A stretch of 54,656 nt of DNA from Thiohalocapsa sp. (GTDB lineage: Bacteria > Pseudomonadota > Gammaproteobacteria > Chromatiales > Chromatiaceae), in assembly GCA_021736785.1 (NCBI GenBank), contig JAIPFF010000036.1, forward strand, positions 1 through 54,656, read 5' to 3'. The position numbers and the translations under genes are program-made. The notes beneath the pieces were generated by a model that did no database searches, was not told where the DNA came from, and saw only the letters and a program-made list of their open reading frames with translations. Below, one piece after another: positions 44,801 to 52,422 of this stretch (the first letter of the stretch is position 1; every line of letters starts with the position of its first letter).

Positions 44801-45097
44801 CTCAAGGGTTATCTGGATCTCTACTGGGCCGGTATCCACCGGCCTCTGCCGCTGCTGACCGGCGCCAGCTATGCCTACGCCAGTAGTCTCCACAAGAGCT
44901 CGACCGCGGATCCGATGACTGCTGCATGGCGCGATTGGGCCGGCAACGGCTTCATGGATATACCGGGCGATAGGGACGACGCCTATGTCCAACTGCTGAC
45001 ACGCGGCGCCCCCGCGACACCGTTGGATTCGCCGGCGTTCGCCGAGCTGGCTACAACCGTCTACGGTGATCTGCTGCGTGCAGGGGAGGCGATATGA
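41849..45097 (+). CDS. recC: RecC subunit of exonuclease V
   Basis: A 1082-aa protein, the usual RecC length. The inactive UvrD-like N terminus starts MLRIVRSNRVESLLAALAAR, then REQVLVPSPAMGRWVNLQLA; further RecC signatures are IPWNLSDISVADEHPLVAVF, GMRPMRSLPFKVICVLGLDD and LFLETLLCARRRLYLGYVGR. RecC threads the 3' strand, recognises Chi and contacts the RecB nuclease. I use ATG 41849 rather than the in-frame TTG at 41828 because it brings LRIVxSNRxExLL to the N terminus. It is the first gene of recC-recB-recD, with a four-base ATGA overlap into recB. Confidence 0.93.
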   Translation: MLRIVRSNRVESLLAALAARLADEPLASPFIREQVLVPSPAMGRWVNLQLARAHGVAANLAYPLPASFVWGLCADLLADLLEDVPETDPLGRERMTWRTFSLLPALLGEPAFEPLRRYLTDDTEGLKRWQLAGRVADVFDRYQLYRPEFIRDWDAGQGDDWQAPLWRHLSAGLADRHRVAVIGRLLETLAAAEPPRADLPRRVSLFAVSTLPPLLVEVMQALAAHVDVDLYLHAPTPEFWSDLVSQKTLARKRLATPDEADLWEVGNPLLASWGRQGQALQDLLLSADLPMDEEELFAEPSGDSILSCLQRDIYRLSAPLPREQRRTLAPDDSLQVHVCHSPLRECQVLHDRLLAMLEADPDLCPEDILVMIPDISGYAPYIEAVFDRDRDDPRPSIPWNLSDISVADEHPLVAVFLSLLDLPRSRFSHSEILSYLDVPELAAHFGLDADAVVRVKSWLAAANLRWGLDGAHKARLGLPPEEENTWAQARARLFGGYALGDSDPFDGISPIADVEGGAAESLGQFWRLLSLLDDAAGRLTAPRDARGWQLTMQGLLADFFGEREDEDGRIQKIRDAAAELAEQADGDDTLLSPALVRRWMEERLGSDDRHGRYFSGGVSICGMRPMRSLPFKVICVLGLDDKAFPRRERPSEFDRMRSDWKPGDPRGGDEDRYLFLETLLCARRRLYLGYVGRDMRRNSALQPSVLLRELLDYLDQQYLPDGEAGDRPLSECLTHAHPMQPFSPANFSGPDASYDAYWCGVAEALAMRESGSAQAERDLSGGRLADAPEPMRELTLMQLHRFLRHPMRYLVNSRLRIYLREEAADEDDEVFALDHLSAFFLKQRLADGWLRDREPSPEILRAEGALPHGTFAELAYTDQQDALAPLRDRLAAYRGADTRYRDLQLRAELADGSLFLSGRIAGIHPELGLLRYRPSKIKGVDRLALWIDHLAWCAAGGGGPSSLFTSDGGFVFRDGIAPDEAQAKLKGYLDLYWAGIHRPLPLLTGASYAYASSLHKSSTADPMTAAWRDWAGNGFMDIPGDRDDAYVQLLTRGAPATPLDSPAFAELATTVYGDLLRAGEAI

Positions 45098-48000
45098 GCG
45101 CGAGCACGCTGGATACGCGGGCGGTACTGGACTTTCCTTTGACCGGCGTCGCGCTGATCGAGGCCAGCGCGGGCACCGGCAAGACCTACACCATCGCCAA
45201 TCTGTACCTGAGGCATGTGACGGCAGGCCGGGAGGTCGGCCAACTGCTGGTGGTCACCTTCACCAACGACGCTACCGACGAGCTGCGCGGGCGCATCCGC
45301 GCGCGCCTGTTCGAGGCCCTGGACCTGCTGGTGCGCAGCGAGCCGCCGAAAGACCCGTTCCTTGCCGCGTTGATTGCGGATGTCCGCGCGCGGGGCGAGA
45401 CGGAGCTGGTCGCGCGCCGGCTGCGTCTGGCCGTGCGCGCCATGGACGAGGCCGCGATCTACACCATCCACGGGTTCTGCCAGCGCGCCCTGACCGAGCT
45501 CGCGTTCAACAGCGGTCAACAGTTTCAGCTCGAGATATTGACCGACGACGGGGATCTGTGGCGCGAGGCGGTGCAGGACTGGTGGCGGCGCACCGGCTAT
45601 CCGCTGTCCACCGGTCACGCGCGGTTGTTCAGGCATGCCCTCGGCGGACTGGACGACTTCATCGGGTTATTGCAGCCGCTGCTGGGCGCGGAGTCGCCGC
45701 GCCTGCTGCCGCCGACACCGCCGCTGGCCGAGGTGCTGAACGGTTACGAGCCGCTGCGCGGGCGCTTTCGCGCTTTGGCCGATCAGTGGCTGGCGGACGG
45801 CGAGCGCCTGAAGCAGATCCTGCGGGATTCGAAGCGTCTCAGCCGCGCGCAGAAAACCTATTACGGAGGTCGGTTGGAGGGTGTCTTAGAGGTGCTCGAC
45901 GCCTGGGCCGCGAGCCCGGAGCCGCTGCAGTTGCCCGAGGAGTTCGCGGCGCTGACGCCGGCCAACATGGCGGCGAGCGCGAAAAAGGCCCAGGACCCGG
46001 CCCTCGAAGACCCGTTCTTCCTCGCCTGCGGCGAGGCCGCCGACGCGCGTGACCGCCTTCGGCGCGATATGCGCACCGCGGCCTTGGCGGACGCGGCGGC
46101 CTTCGCCCGTGCGCGGGTCAGCGAGGTGAAGGACGCGAGCCAGGCCCTTGCGTTCAACGACCTGCTGACACGGATGCGCGATGCCCTGGCGGGCCCCGGC
46201 GGCGCCGAGCTTGCCGCCAACCTGCGCCAGCGCTTCCCGGTGGCGATGATCGACGAGTTCCAGGACACCGATCCGATCCAGTACGCGATCTTCCGCGCGC
46301 TTTATCTGGCGCAGCCGGAATGCGCCTTGATCATGATCGGCGATCCCAAGCAGGCGATCTACAGCTTCCGTGGCGGCGACATCTTCACCTATATGCAGGC
46401 AAAGCGCGACGTGGGCGCCGATGCCATGCATACCCTGGACACCAACTGGCGCTCGACCCCGGAAGTGGTCGCCGCCGTCAACGCCTTGTTCGGGAATCGG
46501 CCGCGCGACGCCTTCGTGTACGCGGATGCGATCCCCTTCGATCCGGCCCGCCCGGCCGACAAGAGCCACGCTCGTTTACACCGCAGCGGTTCACCGCAAG
46601 CGGCTCTGACCCTCTGGACCCTGCCGGAGACGAACTATGCGAACGGCAAGCCAAGGGCACTGGGAAAGGAGCACATCAGTGACCTCTGCCACGCCGCCGT
46701 CGCCCACGAGATCGCCCGGCTGATCGCCGAGGGGCGCGCCGGCACGGCGCTGATCGGAGACCGTCCCCTGCAACCGCGCGACGTCGCGGTACTGGTGCGG
46801 ACTTCCTGGCAGGCGGCCAATCTGCGCGAGGCCTTGGCGAGCGTCGGCGTCAGCGCCGTGTCGGTGGGGCGCGACGGGGTCTTTGCCAGCGCCGAGGCCG
46901 CCGGCCTGAGCACCCTGCTGCAAGCCGTATCGGAGCCCCGCGACCGGGATTTGGCCCGTGTTGCCTTGGCATCGCCGCTGCTCGGGCTCGACTACCTGGC
47001 GATCGCCGACACCTGCGCCGACGAGGATGCCTGGACTGCCTGGAGCGACCGGCTGCTGTCCCTGAACGAAACCTGGCAGCGGCGCGGCTTCATGGCGATG
47101 TTCCAACAGATGCTGCGAAGCCTGGATCTGGCCGCGGCCATCGCACGCGGCGAGACGCCGGAGCGCAGCTTGACCAATCTGCTGCATCTCGGCGAGATTC
47201 TGGCCCGGTCCGCCAAGACGCTGGCCGGGATAGACGCCTTGCTCACTTGGTACCGGCGCCGCATGCAGGAGGCGGCCGACAAGGAGGGCGAGCTGCGTCT
47301 GGAAAGCGACGCCGAGCTGGTGCAGATCGTCACCATCCATGCCAGCAAAGGCTTGCAGTATCCGGTGGTGTTCGTGCCCTACCTCTGGGGTTGCTTTCCG
47401 CGCAGCGCCGAGCATCTGGTCGGCTTCCACGACAATGACGAGGTGTGCCTTGACAGCGGGTCGGACGATATCGATCTGCACCTGTGCCTGGCCGAGCGGG
47501 AGCGCCTGGCGGAGGACGTGCGCCTGGCCTACGTGGCGCTGACCCGGGCCGAGTCGGCGATCTACCTGGTCTGGGGTCGGGCGGGCTCGAGGCCCGGGAA
47601 GGCCGATTCGACGGCGCTGGGCTACTTGCTGCACCCGACGCAGACCGGCGAGCAACTGGCCACCGAATTGCCGGACTGTTTCGCCGGGGTCGATGATCTC
47701 GGGCCGGACTTGGAGCGCTTGGCCGATGCCGCGGGCGATACCTTGGCGCTGGCGCCGATCCCGCAGCCGCAGGAGCCCTACCGCCTTGCCCCGGGCGAGG
47801 CGGTGCCGGTGCTGAGCCCGACTGTGTTCACCGGTGTCATCCGGCGCGACTGGCGGGTGGCCAGTTTCTCGTCCCTGACCCGCAATCTGCACCAGAGCGT
47901 GTCGCTGCCGCGGGACGAGCCCGAGGACGACCCGGCCTTGCGCTTCCCGGCCGGGAGCCATGTGGGCTCCTACCTGCACTTGCTGCTGGAGCGCGTCGAC

Positions 48001-48663
48001 TTTCAAGGCGACATCCCGGCTCAAGTGTTGGCGCAAAGCGAGCGCATCAGCCCCCGCTTCAACCTCGACCACGAGCGCTGGGGCAGCGACGCCGCGATGC
48101 TGCTCGCGCGCGCCATCGAGACGCCGATCGCCGACGACGGGCTGCGCCTGGCCGATCTGCCCGCGGCGCGGCGCCTCAACGAGCTGGAGTTCGACTTCGC
48201 CACCGGCGCCGTGGACTTGGCGGCCCTGGATCGGCTGCTCGGGGAGCACGCCGGGACGACCCTGCCGCCGCTGGAGGCGGAGACCTTCCGCGGCATGGTC
48301 AACGGCGTCATCGACCTGATCTTCGAGCACGGCGGGCGCTACTACATCGCCGACTACAAGAGCAACTGGCTCGGCGGGCGCTTCGATCACTACGCCCCCG
48401 ATGCCTTGCGCCGGGCGGTCTACGAGCGCCGCTACGATCTGCAGTACCTGCTCTATACCGTGGCGCTGCACCGGTTTCTCGCGCGGCGCGTCGCGGACTA
48501 CGACTACGAGCGCCACTTCGGCGGCGTCTATTACCTGTTCCTGCGCGGAATGCGCCCGCGCACGGGCCCCGCGTGCGGGGTCTACGCCCGGCGGCCCGAC
48601 AGGGGTCTGGTGACGGCGCTGGATCGCGAGGTCTTCGCAGCGGACATGGAGGCGGCATCATGA
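45094..48663 (+). CDS. recB: RecB subunit of exonuclease V (helicase-nuclease)
   Basis: A 1189-aa protein. The N-terminal superfamily 1A 3'-5' helicase has Walker A ASAGTGKT (24-31), YTIHGFCQRAL, motif II DEFQDTDPIQY (about 384-394), DTNWRSTPEVV and TIHASKGLQYPVVFVP. The C-terminal nuclease keeps GVIDLIF (Asp1074) and ADYKSNW (Asp1087, Lys1089), the catalytic residues of the RecB family. It unwinds and degrades duplex DNA from ends until Chi, then loads RecA. Start ATG 45094 overlaps the recC stop; the stop overlaps recD as ATGA, so the three subunits should be made in balanced amounts. Confidence 0.94.
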   Translation: MSASTLDTRAVLDFPLTGVALIEASAGTGKTYTIANLYLRHVTAGREVGQLLVVTFTNDATDELRGRIRARLFEALDLLVRSEPPKDPFLAALIADVRARGETELVARRLRLAVRAMDEAAIYTIHGFCQRALTELAFNSGQQFQLEILTDDGDLWREAVQDWWRRTGYPLSTGHARLFRHALGGLDDFIGLLQPLLGAESPRLLPPTPPLAEVLNGYEPLRGRFRALADQWLADGERLKQILRDSKRLSRAQKTYYGGRLEGVLEVLDAWAASPEPLQLPEEFAALTPANMAASAKKAQDPALEDPFFLACGEAADARDRLRRDMRTAALADAAAFARARVSEVKDASQALAFNDLLTRMRDALAGPGGAELAANLRQRFPVAMIDEFQDTDPIQYAIFRALYLAQPECALIMIGDPKQAIYSFRGGDIFTYMQAKRDVGADAMHTLDTNWRSTPEVVAAVNALFGNRPRDAFVYADAIPFDPARPADKSHARLHRSGSPQAALTLWTLPETNYANGKPRALGKEHISDLCHAAVAHEIARLIAEGRAGTALIGDRPLQPRDVAVLVRTSWQAANLREALASVGVSAVSVGRDGVFASAEAAGLSTLLQAVSEPRDRDLARVALASPLLGLDYLAIADTCADEDAWTAWSDRLLSLNETWQRRGFMAMFQQMLRSLDLAAAIARGETPERSLTNLLHLGEILARSAKTLAGIDALLTWYRRRMQEAADKEGELRLESDAELVQIVTIHASKGLQYPVVFVPYLWGCFPRSAEHLVGFHDNDEVCLDSGSDDIDLHLCLAERERLAEDVRLAYVALTRAESAIYLVWGRAGSRPGKADSTALGYLLHPTQTGEQLATELPDCFAGVDDLGPDLERLADAAGDTLALAPIPQPQEPYRLAPGEAVPVLSPTVFTGVIRRDWRVASFSSLTRNLHQSVSLPRDEPEDDPALRFPAGSHVGSYLHLLLERVDFQGDIPAQVLAQSERISPRFNLDHERWGSDAAMLLARAIETPIADDGLRLADLPAARRLNELEFDFATGAVDLAALDRLLGEHAGTTLPPLEAETFRGMVNGVIDLIFEHGGRYYIADYKSNWLGGRFDHYAPDALRRAVYERRYDLQYLLYTVALHRFLARRVADYDYERHFGGVYYLFLRGMRPRTGPACGVYARRPDRGLVTALDREVFAADMEAAS

Positions 48664-50540
48664 GCAATCGGCTGCACCGACTGATGGAGACCGGGCGCCT
48701 GTCGCCCTTGAGCTATCACTTCGCCCGTTTCGTCGCCGAGCGCTGCGGTCTCGGCGAGGACTCCCCGCTGGCGTTGGCCGCCGCGCTGGTCAGCGCGCGC
48801 AACCTGGAGGGGGATGTCTGCATCGATCTCGCTCGTTTCGCAGGTTGCCCCTTGTTCCGAGACGAGTCCGATGCCGAAGCGGAAGCCGATGCGGAGGCAC
48901 CCGTCCTCGCACCGACGGCGCCGGCCCTGGCGGACTGGCTCGAAGCACTGCGCGCGGCCCCCTGGGTCGGCGCGCCGGGGCAGGGCACACCGCTGGTCCT
49001 CGACGGCGAGCGGCTCTATCTGGGCAAGTACTGGCGCTTCGAGCAGCAGGTGGCCGACGCGCTGTTGGCACGGATGGCGCCGGTGCCCGATCTCGATGTC
49101 GAGGGCCTGGCCGGCGCGCTCGCTCAACTGTTCCCGGATACGACCGGCGAGCCGGACTGGCAGAAGGCCGCCGCGGCCATCGCCGCCAGCCGCCGCTTCG
49201 CGGTCGTCTCCGGCGGGCCGGGCACCGGCAAGACAACCACGGTGGTCAAGGTCCTGGCGCTGCTTCTGGAACAGTATCCGGCGCTTCGTATCGCCCTTGC
49301 CGCGCCGACCGGCAAGGCGGGCGCCCGGCTCACCGAGGCGATCCGCGGCGGCAAGCGGCGGGTGCCGGCGGCGGAGGATGTGCTGGCGCGGATTCCGGAG
49401 ACGGCGGTGACTATCCATCGCCTGCTCGGCTATGGCCCCAATGGCTTTCGCTACAACCGGGACAATCCGCTGCCCGCGGACTGCCTGGTGGTGGACGAGG
49501 CGTCCATGGTGGACCTGCCGTTGATGGCCCGTCTACTCGATGCGCTGAGCCCGGACACCCGCGTCATTCTGCTCGGCGACCGCGACCAGCTTGCCTCGGT
49601 GGAAGCCGGCGCCGTGCTCGGCGACATCACCGGTCACGGGCGCGAGCTGCGCTGCTCGCCGGCCCAGGCGGTGTTGCTGGAACAACTCGGTGCGGTGCCG
49701 GCCGGCGCGCTGCCGACCGCGGCGTCGGCGCCGCCCGCCGCGGATGCGGTCGGCCTGCTGCGGGTCAGCTACCGATTCGACGCGTCGAGCGGTATCGGCG
49801 CCCTGGCGCGCGCCGTCAACGCCGGCCGCGGCGACGACGCCTTGGCCCTGTTCGCGCAGGGGCGGTTCGAGGACATCGCCTGGCTCGACGCGGGCGAAGA
49901 GGCGGTGCATCCCGATTGCATCGCCCGCGCCGTCGATCGCTACGCCGCCTGTCTGGCGCAAAGCGACGTTGCCGAAGCCCTGCGGTTGTTCGAGCAGACC
50001 CGCGTGCTGGCGGCGCTGTATCGGGGCCCGTTCGGCGTCGAGGAGCTCAACCGGCGCATCGCCGCCGGGCTGCAGGCCAGGGGCGCCATCCGGCTTCCGC
50101 CCCGGGGCGACGGCGGCGACTATCACGGCAAGCCCGTGATCGTGCGCGCCAACGACTATGAGGTGGGCTTGTTCAACGGCGACATCGGCCTGCTATGGCG
50201 CGACGGCGAAGGCGAAGGCGATGGTCCGCTGCGCGCCTGGTTTCCGGGGCCGGAGGGCGGGGTGCGCGCGGTCTCCGTGCGCCAGCTGCCGGATCATGAC
50301 ACGGCCTTCGCGTTGACCGTGCACAAGAGCCAGGGCTCGGAGTTCGACGAGGTTCTGCTGGTACTGCCGGCGGCGCCGAGTCCCGTGCTGACCCGGGAAC
50401 TGATCTACACCGGCGTGACCCGCGCCCGTCGCCGGGTCACCGTGCACGCCGCCCCGGCCGTCTTCGCCTCCGCCTGCCGCGCCCGTGTCCAACGCAGCTC
50501 GGCCCTGGCCGAGCGGCTCGGCTGGCTGCCGGTGGATTGA
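48660..50540 (+). CDS. recD: RecD subunit of exonuclease V (5'-3' helicase)
   Basis: A 626-aa superfamily 1B helicase. The N-terminal RecB-binding region (LSYHFARFVAERCG) is followed by Walker A GGPGTGKTTT (185-194), ALAAPTGKAGARL, TIHRLLGYGPNGFRYN, motif II VDEASMVDLPL, LLGDRDQLASVEAGAVLGDI, SYRFDASSGIGALARAVN and the C-terminal TVHKSQGSEFDEVLLVLP. The ATG at 48660 is fixed by the four-base overlap with recB. RecD moves along the 5'-ended strand and sets the nuclease state of the holoenzyme. The coding region ends just before an 11-bp tandem repeat. Confidence 0.94.
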   Translation: MSNRLHRLMETGRLSPLSYHFARFVAERCGLGEDSPLALAAALVSARNLEGDVCIDLARFAGCPLFRDESDAEAEADAEAPVLAPTAPALADWLEALRAAPWVGAPGQGTPLVLDGERLYLGKYWRFEQQVADALLARMAPVPDLDVEGLAGALAQLFPDTTGEPDWQKAAAAIAASRRFAVVSGGPGTGKTTTVVKVLALLLEQYPALRIALAAPTGKAGARLTEAIRGGKRRVPAAEDVLARIPETAVTIHRLLGYGPNGFRYNRDNPLPADCLVVDEASMVDLPLMARLLDALSPDTRVILLGDRDQLASVEAGAVLGDITGHGRELRCSPAQAVLLEQLGAVPAGALPTAASAPPAADAVGLLRVSYRFDASSGIGALARAVNAGRGDDALALFAQGRFEDIAWLDAGEEAVHPDCIARAVDRYAACLAQSDVAEALRLFEQTRVLAALYRGPFGVEELNRRIAAGLQARGAIRLPPRGDGGDYHGKPVIVRANDYEVGLFNGDIGLLWRDGEGEGDGPLRAWFPGPEGGVRAVSVRQLPDHDTAFALTVHKSQGSEFDEVLLVLPAAPSPVLTRELIYTGVTRARRRVTVHAAPAVFASACRARVQRSSALAERLGWLPVD

Positions 50541-50556
50541 GTCGGCCAGGTCCGCC

Positions 50557-50655
50557 CGGTATGGGGCCGTTATCGAAGCGTTATCGAGGCGGTATCGAGG
50601 CGTTATCGAGGCGATATGGGGGCGTTATCGAAGCGGTATCGAGGCGCTAGCGGCG
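50557..50655. repeat. 11-bp tandem repeat between recD and the SbcD-like gene
   Basis: Nine consecutive 11-base units, consensus CGTTATCGAGG, with variants such as CGTTATCGAAG and CGGTATCGAGG, run without gaps from 50557 to 50655. The period is close to one turn of B-DNA, so each TATCGA core would face the same side of the helix. The array starts 16 bases after the recD stop; the next gene starts at 50932. The rest of the 391-base gap (50656-50931) shows no gene I can support, though a 28-codon in-frame extension of the next gene reaches into it. Confidence 0.75.
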
Positions 50656-50931
50656 TTGCATCACGGGCCCCCGGGACGCCGACGTCCCGGCGCATCGAGG
50701 CATCGATACTCGGCTGAGCTTCGATCCGCACAGCACGCGCTTCGCCCGCGCATCGGCGTCGTGCTGCGCGAGGACTGGCCGACGCAGACGAACATGGCCG
50801 TCGCCGCGTAAAATAATCCGCTTGCCGCCGATTCGGGCGCCGCACGATTGAATTTGGACACGATAGGTGGACAACCGGGCGTCGATGTCTCAGTATCGCG
50901 GGCATTCCGAAAGCTCGACCGCAACAGCCGC

Positions 50932-52422
50932 ATGTTTCGCTTCATCCACGCCGCCGACACCCATATCGATAGCCCCTTGCTCGGGCTCGACGCCTACGAG
51001 GGCGCGCCGGCGGAGGCCCTGCGCGGCGCCACCCGGCAGGCCTTCGAGAACCTCGTGGCGCTGGCCATCGACGAGGCGGTGGACTTCGTCCTGATCGCCG
51101 GCGACCTCTACGACGGAGACTGGAAGGACTTCAGCACCGGGCTGTTTTTCACCCGCCAGATGGTGCGCCTGCGCGAGGCGGGCATCCCGGTCTATGTCAT
51201 CGCCGGTAACCACGATGCGGCCTCGGTGCTGACGCGTCGGCTCCAACTGCCGGACAACGTGCATTTCTTCTCCACCCGCCACGCGGAAACCCTCGAGGTC
51301 GACGGGCTGCCGGTGGCCGTCCACGGCCGCGGCTTCCCGAACCGTAAAGTGCCGGAGAACCTGACGCCGGAGTATCCGCCGCCCCTCGCCGGCCGGTTCA
51401 ATATCGGTCTGCTCCACACCAGTCTCAGCGGCGCACCGGGCCACGATACCTATGCCCCGTGCACGCTGGCCGACCTCACCGGCAAGGGCTACGGATACTG
51501 GGCCCTAGGCCATGTGCATCAGCCGCAGGTGCTCTCGCGCGACCCCTGGGTGGTCTTCCCCGGCAATCTCCAGGGCCGGCACGTGCGCGAGACCGGCGCG
51601 CGCGGCTGCCGTTTGGTGACCGTGAACGACTCGCTGCAGGTGGTGGACGCGGTCCATCGCTCCCTCGACGTGGTGCGCTGGGAGCGTTTGTCGGTGGACC
51701 TGACCGGCGTCGACCAACAGACCGACGCACTGCAGCGTCTCGGCGACGTTTTGGCCGCGGCGCTGGACGAGGCCGGCGGCCGTTTGCTGGCGGTCCGGCT
51801 CGTGTTGTCGGGCAGCACGTCGCTGCATGGCACCCTTGCGCGGAACCTGCCGGATTGGCGTGCTCAGTGCCAAGCGCGGGCGCAGATCGAGGGAGGGGAC
51901 GGGATCTGGATCGAGGAACTGGTCCAGCAGACCGGCCCCGTCTATGACGAGAAAAAGCTCGCGGAACGCGACGAGCTCACCAGGATCCTGCTCGAGGGGC
52001 TCGATCAGGCGGCGGCCGAGGCGCTCGATCTGCCGCCGGAGGTGCGCGACCTGCTCGCCGTCCTGCCTGCCGGCATCCGCCGTGAGTTGGAGGACGCACT
52101 GAGCGAAAGCGGCGCCGAGGCGGGGCACCATGTACCGACCGAAGTGCAGACCGGGGCGCCGGCCGATGCGCAGACCGGAGTGCAGGCCGGAGTGCAGACC
52201 GGAGTGCAGACCGGAGTGCAGACCGGAGTGCAGACCGGGGTACAGGCCGATGCGCAGACCGGAGTGCAGACCGGGGTACAGACCGAGGCGCAGGCCGGGG
52301 CAAATACGATGGCACAGGCCGAGGCACGGACGGGCCGCGCGGCTCTGCTCGCCGACGTCCGCGCCCTGCTCCTGGAGTCCCTGCGGCGCACCGGTGGCGA
52401 GGACGGCGGAGGCGAGGCATGA
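50932..52422 (+). CDS. SbcD/YhaO-like DNA double-strand end nuclease subunit
   Basis: A 496-aa calcineurin-type metallophosphoesterase. MFRFIHAADTHIDSPLLGLD contains the first metal-binding motif; GDLYDGD, GNHD and LGHVHQP supply the others, in the Mre11/SbcD order. PLLGL after DTHID is typical of the YhaO branch. A capping region follows (about 280-390). Residues about 405-456 are a Q-(T/A)-(G/D)-(V/A) tetrapeptide repeat encoded by a 12-base minisatellite, unusual in this family. ATG 50932 is preferred because MFRFIHAADTH is the conserved N terminus; an upstream in-frame start at 50848 adds 28 unrelated residues. The stop overlaps the ATPase start as ATGA, as expected for a nuclease-ATPase pair. 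Confidence 0.9.
   Translation: MFRFIHAADTHIDSPLLGLDAYEGAPAEALRGATRQAFENLVALAIDEAVDFVLIAGDLYDGDWKDFSTGLFFTRQMVRLREAGIPVYVIAGNHDAASVLTRRLQLPDNVHFFSTRHAETLEVDGLPVAVHGRGFPNRKVPENLTPEYPPPLAGRFNIGLLHTSLSGAPGHDTYAPCTLADLTGKGYGYWALGHVHQPQVLSRDPWVVFPGNLQGRHVRETGARGCRLVTVNDSLQVVDAVHRSLDVVRWERLSVDLTGVDQQTDALQRLGDVLAAALDEAGGRLLAVRLVLSGSTSLHGTLARNLPDWRAQCQARAQIEGGDGIWIEELVQQTGPVYDEKKLAERDELTRILLEGLDQAAAEALDLPPEVRDLLAVLPAGIRRELEDALSESGAEAGHHVPTEVQTGAPADAQTGVQAGVQTGVQTGVQTGVQTGVQADAQTGVQTGVQTEAQAGANTMAQAEARTGRAALLADVRALLLESLRRTGGEDGGGEA
52171..52300 (+). repeat. 12-bp in-frame minisatellite in the SbcD-like gene
   Basis: About eleven units of CAGACCGGAGTG and close variants (CAGGCCGGAGTG, CAGACCGGGGTA, CAGGCCGATGCG) follow each other without interruption, with looser units on both sides (52144-52330). 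The unit length keeps the reading frame and encodes Gln-Thr-Gly-Val. Five copies are identical or differ by one base, so the array is young or homogenised and should vary in length between strains. Confidence 0.85.

Noticed and set aside
46591-48516. 641-codon minus-strand frame opposite recB
   Set aside because: Lies entirely within recB, whose helicase and nuclease motifs are on the other strand.
50557-50655. CRISPR array
   Set aside because: Units are 11 bases, contiguous, and without spacers; there are no cas genes in the window.
52171-52300. Assembly artefact instead of a true minisatellite
   Set aside because: Units carry scattered substitutions and keep the reading frame into a normal C terminus, which an artefact would not be expected to do.
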